Positions 1 to 8,808 of a DNA stretch of 64,000 nucleotides are shown piece after piece. Position 1 is the first letter of the stretch; each line of letters opens with the position of its first letter. The stretch comes from an uncultured Acetatifactor sp. (lineage in GTDB: Bacteria > Bacillota > Clostridia > Lachnospirales > Lachnospiraceae). A program made the position numbers and the translations under genes. Below the pieces are notes generated by a model, which had not been told where the DNA came from, did no database searches, and saw only the letters and a program-made list of their open reading frames with translations. The stretch is from the NCBI GenBank assembly GCA_910585615.1, contig CAJUFO010000004.1, positions 62,001-126,000 of the forward strand. The letters run 5' to 3'.

Positions 1-1413
1 CTGAAGAAGATTACCCTGTCCGGCAAGCATCTGCTGGGCCTGATCAACGATGTGCTGGACATGTCCAAAATCGAGAGCGGCAAGATGACCCTGACCGCGG
101 AACGTGTGTCTCTCCAGGAGGCGATCGAGGGCGTGGTGGGCATCGTGCAGCCCCAGGTAAAGGGGAAGGGCCAGAACTTCAACGTCCATATCCACAATAT
201 CATATCGGAGGACGTATACTGCGACAGCGTCCGCCTGAACCAGGTCCTGCTGAACCTCCTGTCCAATGCCGTGAAATATACCCAGGAGGGCGGCCTGATC
301 CAGCTCTCCCTGTACCAGGAGGAGGATCCCCCCGAAAAGGGCGAGAATTATGTCCGGACACATATCACCGTGGCGGACAATGGCACCGGAATGTCCGAGG
401 AATTCCTGAAGCATGTCTTTGACTCCTATTCCAGGGTGGACACCATGCGCGTGCACAAGACGGAAGGAGCGGGGCTTGGCATGGCGATCACGAAGCACAT
501 CGTGGATGCCATGGGCGGCAGCATCACCGTGGAGAGCGAGCTGAACAAGGGATCCAAGTTCCAGGTGATCCTGGACTTGGAAAAGGCCGAGCCCTCGGAG
601 GTGGACATGATTCTTCCCGCCTGGAAGATGCTGGTGGTGGATGACGATGAGACCCTGTGCCGCACAGCGGTGGATGCCCTGGATTCCATCGGCATCCAGG
701 CCGACTGGACCATGAGCGGGGAGGATGCCATCAACATGGTGGAGAAGCATCATCAAGCCCGCGACGACTATCAGATAATCATGCTGGACTGGAAGCTTCC
801 GGGCATGGACGGCCTTTCGGTTGCCAGACAGATCCGGCGGATCGTGGGCGATGACATGCCCATCATCCTGATTTCCGCCTACGATTGGAGCGAATTGGAG
901 GCGGACGCAAAGGAGGCCGGCATTAACGGTTTCATCTCCAAGCCCCTGTTCAAGTCCACCCTGTTCTACGGACTGAAAAAATATATGGATGTGGAGGACC
1001 TGCAGGCCGCGGAGGGCAGCCAGGCAGAGCTGGCCGGACGGCGGGTGCTGGTGGCCGAGGACAATGAACTGAACTGGGAGATTTTGCAGGCGCTGCTGTC
1101 TGATATCGGCATAGAACCGGAATGGGCAGAGAACGGGCAGATTTGCCTGGAGAAATTCCAGGCATCCGCGCCGGGACATTACGACATCATCCTGATGGAT
1201 GTCCGCATGCCTGTGATGAACGGCTATGAGGCCACGGAAGGCATCCGCGCTTCCGGGCATCCGGATGCCGCCGCCATCCCCATCATCGCCATGACGGCAG
1301 ACGCCTTCTCGGAGGACATCAAGCGATGCCTGGACTGCGGCATGAATGCCCATACGGCCAAGCCGATCAACTTCGACGAGGTGGTCTTACTGCTGAAAAA
1401 ATACATCTTATAG
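1..1413 (+). CDS. Hybrid sensor histidine kinase / response regulator, 5'-truncated by window edge
   Basis: The reading frame is open from base 1 (LKKITLSGKHLLGLINDVLD...), so the true start lies upstream. What remains is the end of the dimerisation/phosphoacceptor helix pair (about residues 1-30), an HATPase domain with N box NQVLLNLLSNAVKYT and G boxes DNGTG and GAGLG, then two receiver domains at roughly 210-325 (acceptor Asp in MLDWKLPG) and 345-465 (acceptor Asp in LMDVRMPV, conserved Lys in AKP). This order is that of BarA/Evg-like hybrid kinases acting in multistep phosphorelays at the membrane. No HPt domain follows. It converges on the MATE gene with a 10-bp gap. The signal sensed is unknown because the sensor part is outside the window. 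Confidence 0.93.
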   Translation: MKKITLSGKHLLGLINDVLDMSKIESGKMTLTAERVSLQEAIEGVVGIVQPQVKGKGQNFNVHIHNIISEDVYCDSVRLNQVLLNLLSNAVKYTQEGGLIQLSLYQEEDPPEKGENYVRTHITVADNGTGMSEEFLKHVFDSYSRVDTMRVHKTEGAGLGMAITKHIVDAMGGSITVESELNKGSKFQVILDLEKAEPSEVDMILPAWKMLVVDDDETLCRTAVDALDSIGIQADWTMSGEDAINMVEKHHQARDDYQIIMLDWKLPGMDGLSVARQIRRIVGDDMPIILISAYDWSELEADAKEAGINGFISKPLFKSTLFYGLKKYMDVEDLQAAEGSQAELAGRRVLVAEDNELNWEILQALLSDIGIEPEWAENGQICLEKFQASAPGHYDIILMDVRMPVMNGYEATEGIRASGHPDAAAIPIIAMTADAFSEDIKRCLDCGMNAHTAKPINFDEVVLLLKKYIL

Positions 1414-1423
1414 GGTAGACGGC

Positions 1424-2806
1424 TCACCGTATCTTTGCAAGCGCTTCCCTGGACAAAATCTTCCGGATGTTCAGCGCAAAGAGCAAAGTGGCTACCGTGG
1501 CCGAGATGGCGTCCGACACAGGCTCCGCCCAATAGACGCCCATCACCCCCATGAACCGGGGCAGGATAAGGGCCAGGGGAATCAGCAGGATGATTTTCCG
1601 CAGCACCGCGATGAAGAGCGAAATCTTCGCCTGCCCCAGCGCCAGGAAGGTGGGCTGGATTCCGTTCTGCAGACCGAACACCAGCATGCCCGCCATGAAG
1701 ATTGGCATCACGTTCCCGGTCAGCGCCACCAGCTCCGCCTCATTGGTAAAGAACCCTGCGTAGAACCGGGGGAAAATCATGCTGGTGGCCGTGGTCAGGA
1801 GCCGGAACCCAAAGCACATGCCTATCATCCAGCCATAGAGTTTTTTCACCCTCCTGAAATTCTGCGCTCCGTAGTTGTAACTGATGATGGGCGTCATTCC
1901 CTGGGTAAAGCCGTTTATGGGCGCTGAGAACAGCTGCATGACACTCTGCATGATCGTCAGGGATCCCACGTGCATATCCCCGCCGTAGGCCTGTAGCCCA
2001 TGGTTCAGCACGATGCTGATGAAGCTCTCCGTGGCGTTCATGATAAAGGGAGAGATGCCCAGGGAGAACACGCTTCCCAGGACCTTCCCCTCCAGCCGCA
2101 TGCACTGTCTGCGGATTTTCAGAGACGACCTCTTTCCCATCAGGAAGGACAGCACCCAGGCCGCGCTGAGGCCCTGAGAGATTACCGTGGCCACCGCCGC
2201 GCCTTTCACCCCCATGCCCAGCCCGAAGATGAACACCGGATCCAGGATGATGTTCGCCACCGCCCCGATCAGCACGGAGAGCATGGCCGTCCTGGGCTGG
2301 CTCTGGCAGATGATAAAGGCGTTCAGCCCCAGGGCCATCTCCACGAACAGCGTCCCCGCCAGATAGATGGACAGATAGTCCGTGGCATAGCCGATGGTGG
2401 CGTCGCTGGCGCCGAACATGTATAGCAGGGGCCTCTGGAACAGGTAGAAGAACGCCATCAGCGCTACGGTACAGATAAGCAGGAAGCTGACGCTGTTGCC
2501 CAGGATTTTCTCCGCCCGCTCCCTGTCCCCCTTCCCCAGCCAGATGGCCGCCAGAGGGGCAGCTCCGTTGCTGATGAACGCGGAAAAGGCGGAGACGAAC
2601 ACGGTGATGCAGAAGGTGACGCCCACCCCTGTCAGAGCATTGGCTCCCACGCCCTCCATATGTCCGATGTAGATTCTGTCGATGATGCTGTATAAGATAT
2701 TGATGATTTGGGCCAGGATGGCTGGCAGGGTCATGCTGGCCATGAGCTTGCCGATGGACTCCGTCGCCATCCTCTCTTCCCTTGTCTTGTCCGTCGCTGC
2801 TGCCAT
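1424..2806 (-). CDS. MATE family efflux transporter
   Basis: A 460-residue polytopic membrane protein with two homologous MatE halves. The N-terminus has the family's opening pattern (MATESIGKLMASMTLPAI followed by a short helix and DRIYIGH). Such proteins export cationic drugs or metabolites by Na+ or H+ antiport. The frame is open further upstream to about 3172, but that extension lacks family similarity. I chose the ATG at 2806, which has AGAGGAG about 13 bases upstream. A candidate promoter lies about 250 bases upstream, leaving a long leader with a hairpin. It is monocistronic and convergent with the hybrid kinase. Substrate cannot be told from sequence. Confidence 0.9.
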   Translation of the reverse strand: MAAATDKTREERMATESIGKLMASMTLPAILAQIINILYSIIDRIYIGHMEGVGANALTGVGVTFCITVFVSAFSAFISNGAAPLAAIWLGKGDRERAEKILGNSVSFLLICTVALMAFFYLFQRPLLYMFGASDATIGYATDYLSIYLAGTLFVEMALGLNAFIICQSQPRTAMLSVLIGAVANIILDPVFIFGLGMGVKGAAVATVISQGLSAAWVLSFLMGKRSSLKIRRQCMRLEGKVLGSVFSLGISPFIMNATESFISIVLNHGLQAYGGDMHVGSLTIMQSVMQLFSAPINGFTQGMTPIISYNYGAQNFRRVKKLYGWMIGMCFGFRLLTTATSMIFPRFYAGFFTNEAELVALTGNVMPIFMAGMLVFGLQNGIQPTFLALGQAKISLFIAVLRKIILLIPLALILPRFMGVMGVYWAEPVSDAISATVATLLFALNIRKILSREALAKIR

Positions 2807-3055
2807 ATGAAATATCCGGCTCCTCTCTGCTCCTGTCCCCGTCGCCCCATTGTGTTCCCTGGTCTCGCTCAGGCAGCGCAAAACCCTAAAACTCTGCATT
2901 TTCCCACTTGCAGAATATACAGGGTTGTGGTAATATAAGAGCGAGAATTCAAGAGCATACGGTGTACCGCCACAGGGAGCTGCAACTCCCTGCGGCAAAG
3001 CTGGTATCGTATCTACCACACAATACAGAACAAGTCTGCGATACACACAAGGATT

Positions 3056-3084
3056 ATTATAAAGCAGATGCTGGTTTTTTGCAA
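3056..3084 (-). promoter_or_regulatory. Candidate sigma-A promoter for the MATE gene
   Basis: On the minus strand TTGCAA (3079-3084), a 17-base spacer and TATAAT (3056-3061). Spacing and -10 are ideal and the -35 matches 4 of 6. It would give a leader of about 240 bases before the start at 2806. Confidence 0.5.
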
Positions 3085-3301
3085 TCTCTTTGTGTCGTGA
3101 GGCGGAAGGGGCCAAACATGAGGAATGCTTGATATGCAGCCTGCGGCGCAGCGAGGGCACTGTCATCGACAAGCTCCCCCCCGCAGACCATGTCCACAGT
3201 TACGGCACTGAATGGAAGACAGATATCAGCTATGGCTTTCTTTCTCCATTCCTTGATGAAGATACCAATAGAGAGGAGATGTCAGCCCTCTTTTAACCAG
3301 A

Positions 3302-3332
3302 CCCCCGGCTGTATCGTGGATGCAGTCGGGGG
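3302..3332 (-). terminator. GC-rich hairpin after the MFS gene
   Basis: CCCCCG (3302-3307) pairs with CGGGGG (3327-3332), and CTG (3309-3311) with CAG (3323-3325). It lies 12 bases past the MFS stop, at the end of the sugar operon. The T tract on the minus strand is poor, so termination efficiency is uncertain. Confidence 0.4.
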
Positions 3333-3343
3333 CTATCCTCGTC

Positions 3344-4600
3344 TCACCCCTTCCCGGGGCGCCTGCAGAACATCGCCGTTATCAGCCCGATGGCCAGCAG
3401 ATACAGCACGCAGGACAATAACGACAATATCTGCTGGGCATAGACATGCATCCCCAGGAACATGTTGCCATTGTCCTGCACATATGTCACCAGCGGGCTT
3501 GCCAGCAGCGTGGTCGCGAACCCGCATATCCCCGCCACCACCTGGGTCACCGCCAGCGCATCCGCCCTCTTTGAGGCGTCCACGTAGTCGAACACCACAT
3601 TCATGGCCGCGTTCCCAATCCCCGCCATGGCGATGGCATAGCAGACATAATAGGTGGTAAAGAACAGCTTCCCGTTCTCCGGCACCGTGAACACATTGAT
3701 CAGGCACCCAACCGCCGCCACGGCCATGCAGGCCCGCATCATCCGCGCGAAGGAGCGCCTGTCCGCATAGGCCCCCCAGACGAAGGAGAACAGAATCCGG
3801 ACAGAGCTGTACAGGATTCCCAGTATGGACACATATTTCAGTCCGAATCCAAGCTCCTTAATCTGGTAGCTTCCGTAGAAGGGCACGGCCACATAGTTGG
3901 CCGCGTGCCAGATGACCAGCACCGCTGTCACCCGCAGCACGTTCCTGTCCCGGATGATGCCGAACCGACCGCCACGGCCGGTTCCGGAGGAGACCCCTTC
4001 CCGCTCCTCCTTCTCCGCGGCCAGCACCATGGTCAGGGTATGGAGCACCGTCAGCACGAAAATCACCCCGGCACAGATGGCAAAGGATTTCCGAATCTGT
4101 CCTATGCTCCTGTAGTAATCCGACATGGAGCCCATCACATAGGAAAAGACCATCCCCGTCAGCAAAGACACCATCTCCTTCACGGAGGTGTATCTGCCCC
4201 GGTTCCCGTCCTCCACCATGGACATGAACCAGTCAATTTTCTTCGGATGCACGATGTTGTACAGGAAGTAGGCAAGGGTGACGGCCCCTATGAACAGGGC
4301 GGTCTTCCACCCGGGTGGCAGCCCCGTCAGCGGTATCACGTACAGGCACATGAAGACCAGCTGGTTCATCGCGCTGAACAGGACCACCTTCCTCTTTATG
4401 TTTTTCCGTATAGATATAGACAATAACTGGAACGCCTGTCCCAGGGAGATGATGGCAGAGATGACCCCCGTCAGGCTGTCGGAAATCCCTAGCTGGGCCG
4501 TCACCGCCGCCAGGAAGGAGCCCGCCACCAACAGCGAGATGAAATATTCAAAGTCCGCCTGCAATATGTATAGGATCCGTGTCCTTCTGTACTTATCCAT
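3344..4600 (-). CDS. MFS transporter, last gene of the sugar operon
   Basis: A 418-residue membrane protein with about 12 hydrophobic segments in two sixes and a basic cytoplasmic loop after helix 2 (SIRKNIKRKV), as in the major facilitator superfamily. It begins MDKYRRTRILYIL with a weak AGGCGG ribosome site. It follows the glycosidase-like gene by 48 bases and is the last gene of a leftward operon that also encodes an ABC sugar importer, so sugar or glycoside movement is the natural guess, as uptake of a second substrate or export of a product. No substrate motif is recognisable. Confidence 0.8.
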   Translation of the reverse strand: MDKYRRTRILYILQADFEYFISLLVAGSFLAAVTAQLGISDSLTGVISAIISLGQAFQLLSISIRKNIKRKVVLFSAMNQLVFMCLYVIPLTGLPPGWKTALFIGAVTLAYFLYNIVHPKKIDWFMSMVEDGNRGRYTSVKEMVSLLTGMVFSYVMGSMSDYYRSIGQIRKSFAICAGVIFVLTVLHTLTMVLAAEKEEREGVSSGTGRGGRFGIIRDRNVLRVTAVLVIWHAANYVAVPFYGSYQIKELGFGLKYVSILGILYSSVRILFSFVWGAYADRRSFARMMRACMAVAAVGCLINVFTVPENGKLFFTTYYVCYAIAMAGIGNAAMNVVFDYVDASKRADALAVTQVVAGICGFATTLLASPLVTYVQDNGNMFLGMHVYAQQILSLLSCVLYLLAIGLITAMFCRRPGKG

Positions 4601-4648
4601 AACCAGACCGCCTCATTACCGCTTACCGCGGGGATAGAATCTCCGATT

Positions 4649-6526
4649 TCAGGCCTCCGCCACGAATCCGGCGAAGGAGAAGGGGGGCATCTCCGACAGA
4701 TATACCCGGTTCCCCTCCATCCGCCCCGTGCAGTTCAGGAACCGGATGTTCCGGCAGGCATGCTCCAGCTCCACCACCGGCTCGTAGATGCCGTCCGGGC
4801 AGATGTTCCACAGGCCCACGGCCAGCTCCTTCTCATCCTGCTTGCACATAAGATAGAGATCCGGATTCCCACAGGAGCACGCGGGCAGCGCCCTGTCCGT
4901 CAGCCTACCCACGGCCTTCACAAGCTGCCTGGCGCGGCTGTAGGAGCGGTACATGCCCTCATTGTTGAAATAAGCGTCGAAGGCAAATACCCAGAAGCGG
5001 TGCCCCTCCCCGTTCTCGTAGAAGAACGCCCCGGGAGCCTTCCTTTCCTGCCCGTCCTCCGTATAGGCAATGGAACTGTCCACCTCCGCCCCCTCGTCCA
5101 GCTCCATCACATGGGCCTTGTACGCGCCGTACACATATTCCTCCTCACCGTCAAAATATTCTCCGTCTGTCGTTACTCTCTTGCCGAACCTGCGTATCCC
5201 CGTATCAATCCCCCGCTCTCCCAGGAGCCTGGCCGCCTCCGCGTCCAGGATGACGCCCCGGCGCATCGCCGCCTGGGAGACCATCTTCACGTTCTCCCCG
5301 AAGGCCATGCCGCAGACGCCCTCCCCCTCATATACGATGGGCAGGGAATTGTCGGCCAGCATCCTGGCGGCGATGGAGAAGAAGACATTCTCCACATCGC
5401 AGCTCCCCGCCTTTTCCTCGGGAATCGCCATGTCCGCGAACTTCTGCATGGACTCGTACACTCTGATGCCCCGGGCCTCCTTCCCCGCGAAAGCCTCCTC
5501 TATGGCGGCGTAGAGCCCCTTGTTCCTGCAGTGCCTCTCCACATAGCCCTTCTCGTAATCCGGGTGCAGATAATAGGTCATCACGTATTTCAATATCCCG
5601 TCCACGGTGCCGTCCGCCCGCAGCGCCATGTCGAAGAGCTCCAGGTAGCTGGCCGGGGTCTTGTGCCGCAGCCTGGGGCAGCTGTCCCCCTCGCCGATGA
5701 CCTCGATTCCCTGGCCGCACCAGCTCCGCTCCATCCTGCTCAGCTCGATCACATGCTGGAGCCGGTTCCCCCAGTACCGGTCCGGTGCCCAGTAGGGCGC
5801 GCCGATCAGGCGCAGGAAGGGCTGGGTGTCCCCCGCCAGGAGCCTGCTGACGGTGGCCGCGTCGATGCCGTCATTGTCCCAGAGGGACATGCAGGCGCAG
5901 ACCCCCAGCCTGACCTTCGGATCCACCCGGTCCACATGGGCCCGCATCTCCCTGGCGAACAGCTCCAGGCTCTGGCCGTTCACCGCAAGGTAGGCGTCCC
6001 GGTAGGGATTCCTTCCCCCGGAGAAGGCCTTCTCCCGCAGCCTGTCCGCGGTCAGCTCCTCCCCCAGGATCTCCCCCATCTTCCGCAGGTGCCTCTCGCA
6101 GGCGCAGCCCATGCCGTCCCGGAAGCCATATCTGTAGTCGTCATCGAAGAGGATGATGTCCACCCCCGTACCCGCCAGATCCTCCAGATATTCTCCGGCG
6201 AACTGCCGGAACCTCTCGTCCAGGGGGCAGCACCCCTTCTGGGGCAGAGGCCCTCCCTCCAGGGACTCCATCAGCGTGAAGTCGTGCTCCCCCTCCACCG
6301 TGAAGGTCCACAGCCACACCCCTGTCTCCAGCCCGTTCTCATGGAAGAACCTGCTGTTCTCCTCCAGCATCCCCAGCTCCCGGGCCCTCTCCGCCCTGTC
6401 CGTAACATAGGTGTCGATGCTCAGGAATACCCTTTCCGCCCCCATTCTCCTCAACAGGTCCAGGATGGTTTCCTTTCCCACCTTCTGCACCATTCCGTTC
6501 CTCACCGGCACTGATAGTCTGTACAT
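4649..6526 (-). CDS. Uncharacterised glycosidase-like protein of a sugar operon
   Basis: A 625-residue cytoplasmic protein without signal peptide. The start at 6526 is fixed by a near-perfect AAAGGAGGA seven bases upstream. The first 350 residues alternate hydrophobic strands and helices like a TIM barrel, with acidic strand ends as in glycoside hydrolases: VDIILFDDDYRYGF, SLWDNDGID and EVIGEGDSC, the last offering a plausible catalytic Glu. The middle (roughly 370-480) resembles the class-I-amidotransferase-like trimerisation region of GH42-type enzymes, and the C-terminus looks like a beta-sandwich. I cannot assign a CAZy family. It sits 22 bases behind the AraC regulator, so it probably processes the sugar imported by the neighbouring ABC transporter. 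The enzyme role is inferred from fold-like features and context only. Confidence 0.65.
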   Translation of the reverse strand: MYRLSVPVRNGMVQKVGKETILDLLRRMGAERVFLSIDTYVTDRAERARELGMLEENSRFFHENGLETGVWLWTFTVEGEHDFTLMESLEGGPLPQKGCCPLDERFRQFAGEYLEDLAGTGVDIILFDDDYRYGFRDGMGCACERHLRKMGEILGEELTADRLREKAFSGGRNPYRDAYLAVNGQSLELFAREMRAHVDRVDPKVRLGVCACMSLWDNDGIDAATVSRLLAGDTQPFLRLIGAPYWAPDRYWGNRLQHVIELSRMERSWCGQGIEVIGEGDSCPRLRHKTPASYLELFDMALRADGTVDGILKYVMTYYLHPDYEKGYVERHCRNKGLYAAIEEAFAGKEARGIRVYESMQKFADMAIPEEKAGSCDVENVFFSIAARMLADNSLPIVYEGEGVCGMAFGENVKMVSQAAMRRGVILDAEAARLLGERGIDTGIRRFGKRVTTDGEYFDGEEEYVYGAYKAHVMELDEGAEVDSSIAYTEDGQERKAPGAFFYENGEGHRFWVFAFDAYFNNEGMYRSYSRARQLVKAVGRLTDRALPACSCGNPDLYLMCKQDEKELAVGLWNICPDGIYEPVVELEHACRNIRFLNCTGRMEGNRVYLSEMPPFSFAGFVAEA

Positions 6527-6548
6527 ATGCTCCTCCTTTTCGGCCCGT

Positions 6549-8714
6549 TCAGGCCTCTTCGTCCCTCTCCTGTTCCCTCTTCCGGTAATCGGCGGCATTC
6601 ATGCCGAATTTGTCCTTGAAGCATCTGCGGAAGCTGGACACGCTCTCATACCCCACTGCCTTCGCTATGTCCTTGACGCTGTCCTGGGTTGTCCTCAGAA
6701 GCCCTGCTGCCCGCTCCATCCTGATCATGGTCAGGTATTCGATATAAGACAGCCCCAGGCGGCTGCGGAACACCTTGCTGACATAGGTCTTGCCGATTCC
6801 GCCCGCGGCAGCCACCTCCTCGAAGGTGAGGTCGCTGCGGCTGTAGTTCTCCCCGATGTAGCGGATCATCCTGGTAAATTTGTCCCCGTCCTTCTTCACC
6901 AACTGGGCCTTCAGGACCTTCATCACCGTCCGGGTGTATGTCTTCTCATCCCCCGCATCCATGTTCAGGCACTCCTTTAAGCAGACTTTTTCCTCCGGGC
7001 CGCCCCTGTCCAGATATTCCACCAGGCGGCTCAAAACGGCGTATCTGGCATACAGGCCGTTCTCCCGGGAGCACTCCTGCGCCGCGCTGCCCTCCATCAT
7101 GTGCCAGAACAGCCCTATGGCCTCCTGGAAGTCCCGCTCCGCCAGCGCCCCCGAGAATTTCTCCAAAGCGGAGGCGTCCGGCAGGAAGCATCCCGCCTCC
7201 TGCATCATATCCTCCCAGCAGCCGCAAAAGTCCCTGCCCGCCCCGGTCAGCACATGCTCCAGGGTCCTCACCGCCTCCCCGTAGGCGCAGTCTATCATCA
7301 TGGGCTCCTCATAGACCCGGCTCATGCCGATGTGCACCCCGCTAAGGCCCTGCTGGTGCAGACATTTCCTGATCTCCCCGGCCATCCCCTGTCTGCGGAT
7401 CCGGTTCTCGTCCCGGGCCTGGATCTCGCACAGGAACACCTTGGCCTGAAGACCCTCCCGGGCCACATAAGCCTGCAGGCAGTCCTGCAGCATGGACGGA
7501 ACCCCCGGCCCTATGGGCGACCCGGCGCTCACCGCGCAGACGAAGAAGCTGTCCGGAACCCCTTTCAGGCCCAGCTTCCGGAATACCGTGTCCAGCTCCG
7601 AGCAGCCCACCATGCCGTGGAAGATCATATGCGCGGTCTTCTCCAGCAACTGCGCGTCCCCCTCCAGCACCCGCTTTTCCAGCAGCCTGGCGTCCTCCAG
7701 CCCGCTTCTGATGATGTGCTCCAGGGAACTGTAGATGCTGTTCGTGGGGAAAGCTCTGCCCGGATTCCCGCCTGCGATGTCCTCCAGGTATCTGATCTCT
7801 TCCATGCGGCGCCTGTTCAGCCGCCGGGAGATGGCCGCCGACAGCGAGATCCCGGCGATGATCAGCGCCATATTGACGGCCTGCATCCGGTACAGGCCGC
7901 TGCGCATGTCCCCGGAGGACTTCCTGTGGTAGAGCCTTACGGCGAAGCCGAATCCCTCCATGGTCTTCTCTATGACGCTGTACCGCCCGCTTTGGAGCCT
8001 GCCCTCCCACTCCTCTTCTGACAGTACTGTCATTTTCCCGGAATCGTCGCAGCCCATGGCCACGATGCTGCCGTTCCTGTCCTCCAGCTGATACCACTGC
8101 TCCCCGTCCAGGGGCTGCAGCAGCTCCCCCACCTGCTCGAAGGGCAGCACGAAGTGGATGGAGACATGCCCGTCTTCCAGTTGGCGCGTCACATAGCTGT
8201 ACATCAGGTAGCCCTTCCTCACCACGGCGTCCTGCTGGAACAGAAGGGTCAGCGAATCCTCCGGGCACTCGATGGCCGCCAGGCCCTGGAGGACGCTCTC
8301 CTCCCCGCAGTTCAGATTGGAGGCGAAGTGGACCCTCTTGCTGGACAGCCCCATGGAGGAAAATGCGTACTCCGTGCCCTTGCACAGGAACACGTCCTTG
8401 ATTCGGCTGTCGAAATACCGCTTCATGCGCAGCAGCTCGATTCCCTGCCTGGTCTGCTGGGGCGTGGCGTCTATCCGGTAGGGCAGCAGCTCCCAGCGCT
8501 CGGACAGCAGTATGCTCTCCTCATTGTACATGGAATAATAGGTCTCCAGCCTGGTCACGGCATTGTCCGCCTGGCTCCGGAGGTCCTCCTGCCCCATCCG
8601 CCTCATCTCCATGACGATAAGGGTGAACATGATGATGCTCACCGATAAAACGGGAACAATCAGACAGAAGTTCGTCCAAAAAAGCTTTTTAGAAAATCTA
8701 CTCCGCAGCAGCAT
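6549..8714 (-). CDS. Membrane-anchored AraC-family regulator of the sugar operon
   Basis: 721 residues. A transmembrane helix at about 8-31, an extracytoplasmic region to about 275, a second helix (near MALIIAGISLSAAI), a cytoplasmic linker and a C-terminal AraC DNA-binding domain with two helix-turn-helix units (near FEEVAAAGGIGKTYVSKVF and DIAKAVGYESVSSFRRCF). This is the architecture of YtdP/AraC-type one-component membrane regulators linked to LplABC-type importers. The start at 8714 has GGAGGAG eight bases away. It follows the binding-protein gene by 94 bases and precedes the glycosidase-like gene by 22. It likely senses an extracellular sugar or the loaded binder and activates this operon. 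Confidence 0.88.
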   Translation of the reverse strand: MLLRSRFSKKLFWTNFCLIVPVLSVSIIMFTLIVMEMRRMGQEDLRSQADNAVTRLETYYSMYNEESILLSERWELLPYRIDATPQQTRQGIELLRMKRYFDSRIKDVFLCKGTEYAFSSMGLSSKRVHFASNLNCGEESVLQGLAAIECPEDSLTLLFQQDAVVRKGYLMYSYVTRQLEDGHVSIHFVLPFEQVGELLQPLDGEQWYQLEDRNGSIVAMGCDDSGKMTVLSEEEWEGRLQSGRYSVIEKTMEGFGFAVRLYHRKSSGDMRSGLYRMQAVNMALIIAGISLSAAISRRLNRRRMEEIRYLEDIAGGNPGRAFPTNSIYSSLEHIIRSGLEDARLLEKRVLEGDAQLLEKTAHMIFHGMVGCSELDTVFRKLGLKGVPDSFFVCAVSAGSPIGPGVPSMLQDCLQAYVAREGLQAKVFLCEIQARDENRIRRQGMAGEIRKCLHQQGLSGVHIGMSRVYEEPMMIDCAYGEAVRTLEHVLTGAGRDFCGCWEDMMQEAGCFLPDASALEKFSGALAERDFQEAIGLFWHMMEGSAAQECSRENGLYARYAVLSRLVEYLDRGGPEEKVCLKECLNMDAGDEKTYTRTVMKVLKAQLVKKDGDKFTRMIRYIGENYSRSDLTFEEVAAAGGIGKTYVSKVFRSRLGLSYIEYLTMIRMERAAGLLRTTQDSVKDIAKAVGYESVSSFRRCFKDKFGMNAADYRKREQERDEEA

Positions 8715-8808
8715 CCGCTTCTCCTCCAATTGCTCCAGTATATCACGGGGATAGGCTGTCCGTAAAGCCAGGGCGGCCCTCATGGGAATCCGCCCTGGGC
8801 CATGCCGC

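Larger units (their letters stand above)
2807..3343. other. Intergenic region between MATE and MFS genes
   Basis: No convincing gene is seen in these 537 bases. They hold the presumed MATE promoter (3056-3084, minus strand), a leader hairpin at about 2968-2995 whose 7-bp core pairs CAGGGAG (2973-2979) with CTCCCTG (2986-2992), and a GC-rich hairpin at 3302-3332 just past the MFS stop codon. Open frames here have no protein-like composition. Confidence 0.5.

Noticed and set aside
4760..6514. Long open frame on the plus strand (584 codons) opposite the glycosidase-like gene
   Set aside because: Antisense shadow in GC-rich DNA; His/Pro/Leu/Gln-rich composition, no ribosome site, no family motif.
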